Shown: positions 42,758-52,800 of the stretch, one piece after another | How the letters are laid out: every line of letters begins with the position of its first letter | How positions within the stretch are numbered: position 1 is the first letter of the stretch | Source of the DNA: Streptomyces sp. TRM49041 | GTDB taxonomy: Bacteria > Actinomycetota > Actinomycetes > Streptomycetales > Streptomycetaceae | NCBI RefSeq assembly: GCF_008271805.1 | Contig: NZ_VSRY01000165.1 | Coordinates: forward strand, 140,584 to 204,583 | Direction: 5' to 3' | Length of the DNA: 64,000 bases | Made by a program: the position numbers and the translations under genes | Notes under the pieces: generated by a model | Databases searched by the model: none | What the model was told of the DNA's origin: nothing | Seen by the model: the letters and a program-made list of their open reading frames with translations, nothing else

Positions 42758-44389
42758 ATGACCACGGAGACCGCCGACAGTTCCCGCGCCGAGGCGCGGG
42801 TCGACGACAGCTTCCACGTCTTCGACACGACCCTGAGGGACGGCGCCCAGCGCGAGGGCATCAACCTCACCGTCGCCGACAAGCTGACCATCGCCCGGCA
42901 CCTGGACGAGTTCGGCGTGGGCTTCATCGAGGGCGGCTGGCCCGGCGCCAACCCGCGCGACACGGAGTTCTTCGCCCGCGCCCGCGCCGAGATCGACTTC
43001 CGGCACGCCCAGCTCGTGGCGTTCGGCGCCACCCGCCGCGCCGGCATCCGGGCAGCCGACGATCCGCAGGTCAGGGCGCTGCTGGAGTCGGGCGCCCCGG
43101 TGATCACCCTGGTGGCGAAATCGCACGACCGCCATGTGGAGCTGGCGCTGCGTACCACCCTGGACGAGAACCTGGCCATGGTCCGCGACACGGTCTCGTA
43201 CCTGCGGGAGCAGGGCCGCCGCGTCTTCGTCGACTGTGAGCACTTCTTCGACGGCTACAAGGCGAACCCGGAGTACGCCAAGGCGGTCGTCCGCGCGGCC
43301 TCGCAGGCCGGCGCCGACGTGGTCGTCCTCTGCGACACCAACGGCGGCATGCTCCCCGCCCAGATCCAGGCCGTCGTCTCCACGGTCCTCGCCGACACCG
43401 GTGCCCGCCTCGGCATCCACGCCCAGGACGACACCGGCTGCGCGGTCGCCAACACCCTGGCCGCCGTCGACGGCGGGGCCACCCACGTCCAGTGCACCGC
43501 CAACGGCTACGGCGAGCGCGTCGGCAACGCCAACCTGTTCCCGGTGGTGGCGGCGCTGGAGCTGAAGTACAACAAGCGGGTCCTCCCGCAAGGCGCCCTG
43601 GCCGAGATGACGAGGATCTCCCACGCCATCGCCGAGGTCGTGAACCTCACCCCCTCCACCCACCAGCCGTACGTCGGTGTGTCGGCCTTCGCGCACAAGG
43701 CGGGTCTGCACGCCTCCGCGATCAAGGTCGACCCGGACCTGTACCAGCACATCGACCCCGAGCTGGTCGGCAACACCATGCGGATGCTGGTCTCCGACAT
43801 GGCGGGCCGCGCGTCGGTCGAGCTGAAGGGCAAGGAGCTCGGCGTCGACCTGGGCGACGACCGGGAGCTGGTGGGCCGGGTCGTCGACCGCGTGAAGGAA
43901 CGGGAGCTGCGCGGCTACACCTACGAGGCAGCGGACGCGTCGTTCGAGCTGCTGCTCCGCGAAGAGGTCGAGGGCCGCCCTCTGCGCTTCTTCCGTACGG
44001 AGTCCTGGCGGGCGATCGTCGAGGACCGCCCGGACGGCACCCACGCCAACGAGGCGACGGTCAAGGTGTGGGCGGACGGTGAGCGCATCGTCGCCACGGC
44101 GGAGGGCAACGGCCCGGTGAACGCACTGGACCGGGCGCTGCTGGTGGCGCTGGAGCGGATCCACCCGCAGATGGCGAAGTTCGAGCTGGTCGACTACAAG
44201 GTCCGCATCCTGGAGGGCCTCCACGGCACGGAGTCCACGACCCGCGTCCTGATCACGACGAGCGACGGCGACGCGGAGTGGTCGACGGTCGGAGTCGGCG
44301 AGAACGTGATCGCGGCGTCGTGGCAGGCGCTGGTGGACGCGTACACCTACGGCCTGCTGAGGGCGGGAGTGGAGCCCACGGAGAAGTAG
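42758..44389 (+). CDS. cimA: (R)-citramalate synthase
   Basis: A 543-residue member of the TIGR00977 alpha-isopropylmalate synthase/citramalate synthase family, which condenses pyruvate with acetyl-CoA to citramalate and so opens a threonine-independent route to isoleucine. The catalytic-barrel start FHVFDTTLRDGAQREGINLT, the metal-binding GIHAQDDTGCAVANTLAAVDGGATHVQCTANGYGERVGNAN and the C-terminal LeuA-type allosteric domain are present. The ATG at 42758 follows ACAGGAGCAGGAC; earlier in-frame starts have no homology. The preceding leader peptide and terminator suggest control by isoleucine supply. Confidence 0.9.
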   Translation: MTTETADSSRAEARVDDSFHVFDTTLRDGAQREGINLTVADKLTIARHLDEFGVGFIEGGWPGANPRDTEFFARARAEIDFRHAQLVAFGATRRAGIRAADDPQVRALLESGAPVITLVAKSHDRHVELALRTTLDENLAMVRDTVSYLREQGRRVFVDCEHFFDGYKANPEYAKAVVRAASQAGADVVVLCDTNGGMLPAQIQAVVSTVLADTGARLGIHAQDDTGCAVANTLAAVDGGATHVQCTANGYGERVGNANLFPVVAALELKYNKRVLPQGALAEMTRISHAIAEVVNLTPSTHQPYVGVSAFAHKAGLHASAIKVDPDLYQHIDPELVGNTMRMLVSDMAGRASVELKGKELGVDLGDDRELVGRVVDRVKERELRGYTYEAADASFELLLREEVEGRPLRFFRTESWRAIVEDRPDGTHANEATVKVWADGERIVATAEGNGPVNALDRALLVALERIHPQMAKFELVDYKVRILEGLHGTESTTRVLITTSDGDAEWSTVGVGENVIAASWQALVDAYTYGLLRAGVEPTEK

Positions 44390-44450
44390 CCGGAAACGGC
44401 CCTCGCCCCCTGTGCCCCGTTTCCCGCCCATTTGGGGTAGCGTCGGTGAT

Positions 44451-45791
44451 ATGAAGACGAGGCCGTTCTTCCTTCTGTCGGCCGTGGTGGGCTTCGCGCT
44501 GATGCTCCTCCTGGCCCTGGCTCCGGCTGCCACGGCTCAGGCGTCCGACGGGGTACGGGACGCGGCGGCCGCTCTGAAGCAGGGCCCGGTGTACGTCCAC
44601 CCGGCGGCGGCGTCCCAGCTGTCGGGTCCGGAGGCGGAGGCCCTGGAGCAGAAGATCATTGAGGCGGACAAGCCGGTGATGGTGGCCGTCCTCCCACAGA
44701 CCGCGGAGTTCCCGAAGGACACCCTCCTGCGTGACCTCCGCACCCTCACGGGTGTGACGGGCGTGTACGCGGTCCGGCTGGGCGACGCGTTCGACGCGGG
44801 CGCGGACCGGACGGTCCTCTCCAACCAGGCCGTGGACAACCTGGTCGCGGCGGTGCGCCAGCCCGGCGTGGACGCGGCGACGGAGCTGAACAACTTCGTG
44901 GACCAGGCCCTGCCGCAGGCCCGCGGCTCGGCGCCCGCGACCTGGGCGGGCGTGCCGGACCAGGGTGCCCCGATAGGCGGCCTGATCACGATAGGCGTCC
45001 TGCTGGCGGCGACGGTGGGCCTGGTATCGGCGACGACGCTCCGCACCCGCCGGCGTAGGCAGGCGGAGGAGCAGGAGTCCCTGGAGAAGCTCCGCGTGGT
45101 CGTGGACGAGGACATCACGGCATACGGCGAGGAGCTGGACCGCCTGGACTTCCACCCCGCCGAGCCGGACGCGGACGACGCGATGCGCGCCGACTACGAG
45201 CGTTCGCTCGACGCCTACGACAAGTCGAAGACGCTGATGGCCGGGGCCCGTCACCCCCATGACGTCCGAGGTGTGACCGAGGCCCTGGCGGACGGCCGCT
45301 TCGCGCTGGCCGTCCTTGCCGCCCGCCGCGAGGGCCGCCCGCTTCCCGAGCGGCGGGCACCCTGCTTCTTCGACCCCCGCCACGGCCCCGCCGTCACGGA
45401 ACTCCCCTGGACCCCGTCCGGCGGCACCCCCCGCGACGTCCCGGTCTGCGCGGCGGACGAGTCCCGCCTCAAGGCGGGCCAGGACCCGGCGGCCCGCACG
45501 GTCGAAACCGACCAGGGCCCCCGCCCGTACTGGGAGGCCGGCCCGGCCTACGGCCCCTGGGTAGGCGGCTACTACGGCGGCGCCCTCCTCCCCGGCCTCC
45601 TCGTCGGCACGATGCTCGGCTCCATGCTCTCCACCCCGGCCTACGCGGCCGAATACGGCGGCGAGGGCTTCGAGTCCTTCTCCGGCGGCGACTTCTCCGG
45701 CGCGGACTACAACCCCTCCGACTTCGGCGGCGGGGGCGGCGACTTCGGCGGAGGCGGCTTCGGGGGCGGGGACTTCGGCGGCGGGTTCTGA
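44451..45791 (+). CDS. Exported membrane protein with Gly-rich C-terminus
   Basis: A 446-residue protein. A cleavable signal peptide or anchor covers residues 1-31, followed by an extracellular domain resembling TPM-like proteins (VYVHPAAASQLSGPEAEALEQ...DKPVMVAVLPQ). A transmembrane helix lies at about 181-200 (LITIGVLLAATVGLVSA), then a cytoplasmic helical region, a short hydrophobic Gly-rich stretch (YYGGALLPGLLVGTMLGSML), and a final (G)nDFGGG tail. Tails of this kind are frequent in TPM-domain membrane proteins of actinobacteria. The function is unknown. ATG at 44451. Confidence 0.8.
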   Translation: MKTRPFFLLSAVVGFALMLLLALAPAATAQASDGVRDAAAALKQGPVYVHPAAASQLSGPEAEALEQKIIEADKPVMVAVLPQTAEFPKDTLLRDLRTLTGVTGVYAVRLGDAFDAGADRTVLSNQAVDNLVAAVRQPGVDAATELNNFVDQALPQARGSAPATWAGVPDQGAPIGGLITIGVLLAATVGLVSATTLRTRRRRQAEEQESLEKLRVVVDEDITAYGEELDRLDFHPAEPDADDAMRADYERSLDAYDKSKTLMAGARHPHDVRGVTEALADGRFALAVLAARREGRPLPERRAPCFFDPRHGPAVTELPWTPSGGTPRDVPVCAADESRLKAGQDPAARTVETDQGPRPYWEAGPAYGPWVGGYYGGALLPGLLVGTMLGSMLSTPAYAAEYGGEGFESFSGGDFSGADYNPSDFGGGGGDFGGGGFGGGDFGGGF

Positions 45792-45829
45792 CGGCTTCCA
45801 CGAGTCGGCCACTCCGTGGGCGGGCACCC

Positions 45830-46260
45830 GTGTATCTGAGAGTTGCGCGGACAGCTGGGGTCCCCTCGAACTCGCAGAGAGAGCTTGCGGGCGAGCTCCA
45901 GAACCGTACCCTTGCCAGCGACTCCCGGGCGGCCAGCAGACTACTGACCTCGCTCACGGGCCCCCCAGTCCGCCACACGCACGAAGCCGATCTCGCCAGC
46001 ACTCAGAACCATGGCTCCGCCGGCACAGACCACGTGCTCGCTTCGCCGCGGCGCCAGCCGAAGCAATCGTCCGCGCCGACCACGAAGGTGAACGGTTCGG
46101 CCAGCTCCGCCGCCGATCGCTCAGCGATCCAGCCGCCGAACCCAGCCGCCGAGCTGATCCGGCACCCGCCACTGCCAGGCCGGGGCGCAGCCTTCAGCTC
46201 GACCGGTCCGACATATCGGTAACTCCGCCCCGCGCACTCACATGAGCCAACCGAGAGCAC
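45830..46260 (-). pseudogene. Decayed gene downstream of the SUKH gene
   Basis: On the reverse strand, RYVGPVELKAAPRPG...GGWIAERSAAELAEPFTFVVGAD reads as a protein domain, then the frame shifts near 46085. In the next frame, RLRLAPRRSEHVVCAGGAMVLSAGEIGFVRVADWG continues the same domain before coding character is lost near 45960. I recall intact proteins of this pattern as small conserved actinobacterial proteins often encoded beside SUKH or toxin genes, but cannot name the family with certainty. The region is about 65 percent G/C at all positions, unlike active genes here. Confidence 0.45.
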
Positions 46261-46315
46261 TTCCGACACACGCCCTACCGGCCCCCTGCCAACACCCGGG
46301 ACGCCTGGACCGAGC

Positions 46316-46846
46316 TCATGGGTAACGCGTGAACCACGGGTCTTCCCCGGTCGCCCCGAACCCTGCAAAACCCTCGAAGGACTCGTCGGCCAGCAGCCGG
46401 TACACGAACTCGCTCATCGACATGTCGAAGCGCTGCCGCTTTCCAGCATCGTCTCGGGCAAAAACCGGCCAGGATTCGGGCGGCGCGGAGTTGTCGGCGA
46501 TCCAGGCGAACTCATCACCCTGGACACTCACACCCCACTGTAGGAGGCCGCCCTGTGAGCCCGGCTGCTGCAGACCATGCGGAAGGTAAAGGTCCAGGGC
46601 TACGGGGTGCTGTTCGACGATCCGACGGTTCGCCTCCTGCGAGTCGGCCAGCTCGGACTCCGCTCCTCCTGCCGAAGCGTAGACGGTGAGAAAGTCGCAG
46701 AACTCTCCCGTTCCGAACGCTTCACAGAACTCCTTGTAGTCGGCCGGCAGCGCTGTCCCGAGCCGGGACTCGATCTCTGCCCAGTCGAGGTCGAGACCGA
46801 GCGGGTGCTCGCCGGCAGCCTGAGCGAGCCGATCGACCCAGGACAT
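46316..46846 (-). CDS. SMI1/KNR4 (SUKH) family protein, probable immunity protein
   Basis: A 176-residue SUKH-superfamily protein. The signature region LDLDWAEIESRLGTALPADYKEFCEAFGTGEFCDFLTVYA is near the N-terminus, followed by the characteristic LLQWGVSVQGDEFAWIAD and SMSEFVYRLLADE. SUKH proteins are known immunity factors that neutralise nuclease toxins of polymorphic systems. The start ATG 46846 follows AGGAGAGGAAG, and it begins 15 bases after the stop of the giant toxin gene, on the same strand. That is the expected toxin-immunity arrangement. Confidence 0.85.
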   Translation of the reverse strand: MSWVDRLAQAAGEHPLGLDLDWAEIESRLGTALPADYKEFCEAFGTGEFCDFLTVYASAGGAESELADSQEANRRIVEQHPVALDLYLPHGLQQPGSQGGLLQWGVSVQGDEFAWIADNSAPPESWPVFARDDAGKRQRFDMSMSEFVYRLLADESFEGFAGFGATGEDPWFTRYP

Positions 46847-46861
46847 GTGCAACTTCCTCTC

Positions 46862-49800
46862 CTAAGGCACGTTGTCGATACGCACACTGCCCGAGCCTCC
46901 GACGTCACCTACCCACTGAAGGTTCAGGTAGTCAGGCATGGGACGGTTCCCCTCGTAGTGCGCCGTGACCTGATAGTAGATGGTCTCTCCGGTCTGAGTC
47001 CGCTTCTCCAAGGCGATTTCATAGGCCTTCATTGTCACGCTGTTCACGTTCGCGTACAGCGGGACAAGATTGCGAAGGTCTCTGCCATCCCCACCCAACG
47101 AGCGGGCCAGCAAGTGGCCGCGGTGGTGATTCTCCTTGCGGCCACGGTAGCCCGGCGGGACGTGCTCCCAGTTGGTCGGATACTCCGTGGGCGTACCGAC
47201 GATCATCGTCTCGTTACTGTTAAGGGCCCAGCCCGACTCCACGCCAAGGTGGCCGTCTACCTTCTCAGAGTGTACGTAGTTGTAGTCGCCCTTGTTGAGG
47301 CAGGCGACCACGCCTTGTGCTCGGCCGAGATTGTCCAGCGGCATGTAGTGCACAGCCGTGTTGCCCTTGCGGCAGTCCTGCCGACGTACGGGGGTGCCAG
47401 ACTCCGGTTCGTGCTCGCCGTCTGTTTCAGGCGTCACAAGGCGGGACATGCTGTAGTCGGCCGCGATCTCCTCGTCGGGCGTGTATGCGCCGTTCTCGGT
47501 GAGTGCGGCCATTTCCAGGACGCCGACGATGAGCTGCCAGCCGTCTCCGGGCTTCCAGCCTCCCGGCTGTATGCCCCAGTCGGGCTTGGGGCGGTCGGGG
47601 GCTGGGACAGGGTTGGGGCCGTTGTTGGGGTTCTGGTCAATAGGCGGCGCGGGTGGCCTAATGGTGCAGGCATATCGGCAGACACCGCGTCGACCGACAC
47701 CGCTCTTGCTTGCGACGCTGGTGCTCGTGCCAGTGCTGCCCCCGACGGCACCCGTTGTTTTGGTGGGGGTGTAGGTGCCGGAGGTCTGACCGGGGTAGCA
47801 GTGGCTACTGCCGTAGCAGCCCTTGCTGGGCTGATACTCCCTCATCTTTGCTCGCTGCAGACAGTCCACCCCGTACCTGGCGGTGCACGTGTCGCTATAG
47901 CCGACTGGCTTGGCGTCAGCGATCACACCGATAGCCAGACCGAAGATGCCGGTGAGTCGGCTGCCCCACCGTAGGGCGGATCCCCCGCCGCTTTTGATAC
48001 TGCTGCCTGCGGAGTTGGCGTATTGCTCCAGTTGTCGGATGCCCGCGTCTATGTAGCTGGGAGTGCAGACACCGAGGACACACACCTTGTGGCCAGTCGG
48101 GTCCGTGTTATTGACAGGGTCGCCTGCGCCGTACCCATAGCGGTTGGCATGGGACGACGGGGTGGGGTCCAGGAGCCAGGTGTCGCGGGAGGCGAAGCCG
48201 CCTGTGCCGGGCTGGTACCAGCGGGCCGCCATGTTGACGTCGCCGTTGTCGGGGTCGGTGTAGCCGGACTGGTAACCCAGGGACGGGGTCGTGCCCGAGG
48301 TCGCCTGGGGCTTGCCGAAGGGGTCGTACGACGTGGAGCCGGCCACCGCCGAGCCGTCGGCCGTCAGTGCCGCGACCACGTCCGTGTGCTGGTCCGTCAG
48401 CAGGCGCTGCTTCGTCGTGCCCGTGGCGGCGGCCAACAGCGTGCCGTTCGGGGTGCGTGTGTACTCGGTCGTTCCGTCCGAGACCAGGTTGTTGGAGCCG
48501 CCGTCGTAGACGAAGGTCGTCTCGCCTCGGCTCAGCATCCGGTCGAGTGAGTCGTAGGCGTAAGTGGCCTGGCCGTCGCCGACCTTGCGCTCGAAGGCGT
48601 CGAAGGTCAGCGGGCGCTCCGGCTGCCCGGTCGTCCGGACCGAGGCCAGCGTGCCCCGTGGCGTGTAGGCGTACGTGCTCGTGCCGTCCGCCAGCAGGCG
48701 GTTGCGCTCGTCGTACTGGGCCGTCGCCGTGCCCGCCAGGGTGCGGTTGCCCGCCGCGTCCCACGCGTACGGCGTCGTCACCGTGCCGTTTGTCGCCGAC
48801 GCCAGGCGGCCCGCCAGGTCGTAGGCGTACGTCTGTACGCCCGCGCCCGCCGTGCCCTCCGTCTCCTTGCGTACCAGGCGGTCGTCCGCGTCGTAGCCGT
48901 AGCCCAGACGCGTCAGCGTCGTCGTGCCGTCGCCCGTGGTCGTCCGGTCGTCCGTCAGGCGGCCCAGCGCGTCGTACGTGTAGCCGCGCTTCGCCTCGAC
49001 CGCCCAGCTCAAGCCGTCCGACGACAGGCGCCTGTGCTCCTCCGCGGTCAGACGGCCCGCCGCGTCGTAGGACGTCCAGGTCTGTGCGCCGGTCACCGGG
49101 TCGTCCGTCCGGTTCAGGCGCCCGGCCAGGTCGTAGCCGTACGTCGTCGTGCCGGCCGAGTCCGTGCGGGCCGTCATGTTGCCGTCGTCGTCGTATGTGT
49201 AGCTCGATGTGCCCGCCGGTCCGGACGTCGTCAGCAACTGACCGCGGTCGTTGTACGTGTAGGCGTTCTGCGTCGTCAGATGCGTGCCCGCGGCCGTCAT
49301 CCGGTCCGCCAGGTCGTAGGCGAGGACGCGGTCGACCGTCGTCGCCTCCGCGCCGGTCCCGGTCTCGCGGATGAGGCGGCCCAGGCCGTCGTACGTACGC
49401 TCCCGCTTCACCCCTCCGGGCAGCAGGTCGGCGAGCGACTGGCCCGCCGCGTCGTACACGGTCGTCCAGGTGCGGTCCGCAGCCGCCGGATGCGCGGCCG
49501 TCGACGGTTCGATCGTCGACTCGGGCAGTCCCCACGCGTTGAACGTGTAGACCGTGGTGTTGCCGCGTCCGTCCGTCAGGCGTGTGCGGTTGCCCGCCGC
49601 GTCGTAGCCGAAGGTCGTCGTGACGGACTCGCCGTCCTTGACCGGCTCCACCATCCGGGTCGTGCGGCCCAGGGCGTCCGCCGTGTACGCGGTGCGCGCA
49701 CCTGTCGCCGTGACCGTCGCCGTCAGGTTGCCGTCCGCGTCGTACTCAAGCGCGGTGGACCGCAGCGGCGTCGTCGACGTGCCGTAGTCGGTGGCCGTCG

Positions 49801-52800
49801 TCGCGAGGCCCAGCGCGTTGTACTCGACCGTGCTCTTACGGCCCGTGGCGTCCACGACAGACGTGCGGCGGCCGAGGCCGTCATATCCGAACCGGGTCAC
49901 GCCCCCGGCGGGGTCCGTCACCGTCAGCGGCTCGCCCGCCGGGTTGTACGCGGCCGTCGAGGTACGGCCCGCCGGGGAGGTGGACGCCGTCTGGCGGTCA
50001 CCGTCGTCCCATGTGTAGCGGGTCGTGAGGTTGCGGAGCGCCGGGTACCGCTCGACCGTCGTGGACGTCAGCATCCGGCCGAGCTCGTCGTACGTCGTCT
50101 CGGTCCGTGCACCCGTCGGGTCCGTGGCGGACAGCTGTAGGCCGGTCGGCGTCCAGGTGTACCGGGTGACCCCCGCGCCGTCGAGGTCCGTGTTCTCGGT
50201 GGTGAACGGGCTCGGCTCCTGCAGGTCCGGCGCGCCGCCCGCCACCGGGTCGGTGCGCTGCACCAGGTGGCCGAGCTGGTCGTAGCCGTACCGTGTCGTG
50301 CGGTTCAGCGGGTCGGTGACGGTCGCTGTGCGGCCCAGGGCGTCGTACGTCGTCCGCATGACCGCCGTGAGCGGTTCGGCGGCGCCGGGCGGCGTGTACG
50401 CGGGGAGGGTGACCGCCGCGGTCCGGCCCATCTTGTCGTACTGCGCCCGCGTGACGGCGCCCCGCGGGTCGCGCGTCGCGGTGGCCTCACCGAAGGTGTT
50501 GTAGCCGGTCAGGACGATCGGCCTGACGGTCTGCGCCGTGGCTCCGTTCTCCTCCGCCGTCACCGGCGGAGCCTTGGTCTCCACCAGGCGGCCCAGCGCG
50601 TCGTAGCGGTACGTCGTCGTGTGCGCCGCCGCGTCGGCTCCTGCCTCCGTGCCGCGTGCGCTGGTCTCGGAGAGGAGCATGCCGCGCTGGTCGAAGGTGG
50701 CCACCGTGGAGCGCGGCGTGCCGGCGCCGTCGGTGACCGTGCCGCGGACCGGGTTGCCGGCCGCGTCGTACTCGGTGGTCGCCGTCAGGACGCGGCCCGT
50801 TCCGTCGATGGTCGCCGTCGACTCCGTCACGCGGTCGTCCGGGTCGTAAGCGACCGTCGTCGTCCGTGCCAGGCCCTCGGGGTCCAGCACGCTGCGCGTC
50901 GTACGGCCCGTGGCATCGACGTTGTGCGTGACCGTCGTCGTGCCGCCACCCGTCACCTGCCGGACGAGGTTACCCGCGCCGTCGTACGTGTTCGCCGAGA
51001 GGACGATGTCGCGGCGGGAGCCGTCGGACCCGGTCACCTGACGGGCGGTCGTGGTCGCGAGCAGACCGTCGTCGAAGTACGTGTACGCGGTGGTGGCGCC
51101 CATCGCGTCCGTGCTCGACGCCAGGCGGCCTGCCGGGTCGTACGCGTGCGACTCCAGGACCAGGTCGCGGGTTTCGCCGGACGGGTCTCCCGTCCACCCC
51201 TTCAGAATCGTTTCGGCGTGCAGGCCGCGCGGCGTGTACGTCCGGGCGTACGTGGTGCCCAGCGCGTCCGTCTCCGCCACGATCCGGCCGAGGCCGTCGT
51301 ACGTGAACGTCGCGCTGTGCCCCTCCGCGTCCGTGATCTGGTCCTGCAGACCGAAGGTGTTGTAGCGGTAGGTCGCCGTCCGGGCGGTGTCTCCTCCGGT
51401 GGTGTCCTCCACCGTCTCGGAGAGCAGGGCGCCGTCCGGATCGAACGTGCGGCTGATCTTCGCGGTGTGCGTGGTGCCGGTGAGCTCGTTCTTCACCCCG
51501 GCGCCCGTCTCGGTGACGACCTTCGACTGGGCGTTGTACGCGAACGTCGTGGTGACGCCCTCGGGGAACGTGTCGGAGATCTGTGTCTCGGAGAGCTTCC
51601 GGCCCAGCCCGTCGTACGAGAAGGCGGTGACGAGCCCGGAGGGCGTCGTGACGCGCGCCAGGTCGCCGTTGGGGAAGTACGCGTACGCCGTCGTCGCGCC
51701 GCTCGGGGTCTCCTCCGTCTCGACGAGCCCGGCGGGTGCGGTGCCGCCACCGACGGCGGCTTCCGTGCCGTCGGTGTACGTGATGGTGGCGGTGCGGCCG
51801 TCGGCGATTTTCGTCGACGTCCGCAGCCCGAGGCTGTTGTAGGTGTGCGTGGTGCGGTAACGGGCGTCGCCGCTGCTCGTGGACCGGGCGTCGGACTCGG
51901 TCAGGACCTTGCCGTTGCGCGGATCGAGCGGGTCGTCGGTGTTGCGGTGGTACGTCGCGAACGACGTCCAGCACGAGTCGGCGTCACGGCAGGTGGTCCG
52001 CGTCACGGGGTTGCCCGCCGCGTCGTGCCCGGTGATCACGAGATGGCCGTTGGGGTCGGCGATCGTGTGCAGGAAGCCGCCCGAGTCGTAGCTGTACGAC
52101 GTCGTGCCGCCCTCCGCGTCGGTGACGCGCAGGAGCCGCTTGCCACGGAGGGCGTCATAGGTGGTGCTCGTCGTGTGCCCGGCCGGGTCGGTGACGGCGA
52201 CCGTGGAGGCCAGGGCGGAGGCGGAGCTGCGGGCGTGGGCACTGTAGTGCGCGGCGACCTGCCGCGCGGACAGGGCGTGGTCGTAGAACGCGGCCTCGTC
52301 GAGGTCGCCGGAGTAGTGGTAAGTACCTTCCGTGACGCCCATCCAGCCGGGGCTGGCGTATCCCGCGCCCCAGTAGGCGTAGGGCAGCGACTGGTCGATC
52401 AGAGTGCCGCTCAGCGAGCCGATCGGCGATCCGTCGAGGTAGAGCCCATGGGTGGTGCCCGAGCCGGTCAGCACGACATGGTGCCATTGACCGTCCGTGA
52501 CGCTGACCGCGGAGGTGAGGGGTGCCGGGGCGCTGTCGCTCATCACGAACCGGCCCCGGAGCTTTCCGGCCGAGTCGATCGTGAGCAGCGGCCGCCAGTT
52601 CGTGGGCTTCTGCCCGATGGGCGTGTTCTGGAAGGCGAGGAGCACGCCGTTCGCCTTCTTGGTGCGGAACCACAGCTCCATCGCCAGGCTGGTGCGACCC
52701 GCCACCGGTTCCTCGGGGACGTGGACGCTGCCGCTGCCGCCCATGTACACGGACGGGTTGTCGCCGCGGCCGAAGATGCCGGCCGCGCCCAGGGTCACGG

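Noticed and set aside
45830..46222. Forward-strand 130-codon frame downstream of the Gly-rich membrane protein
   Set aside because: No homology or coding bias; the reverse strand shows a recognisable but frameshifted domain instead.
48100..52200. Regularly spaced short repeats that could be taken for a CRISPR array
   Set aside because: They are degenerate YD/Rhs coding repeats in one continuous frame; there are no identical repeats with unique spacers and no cas genes.
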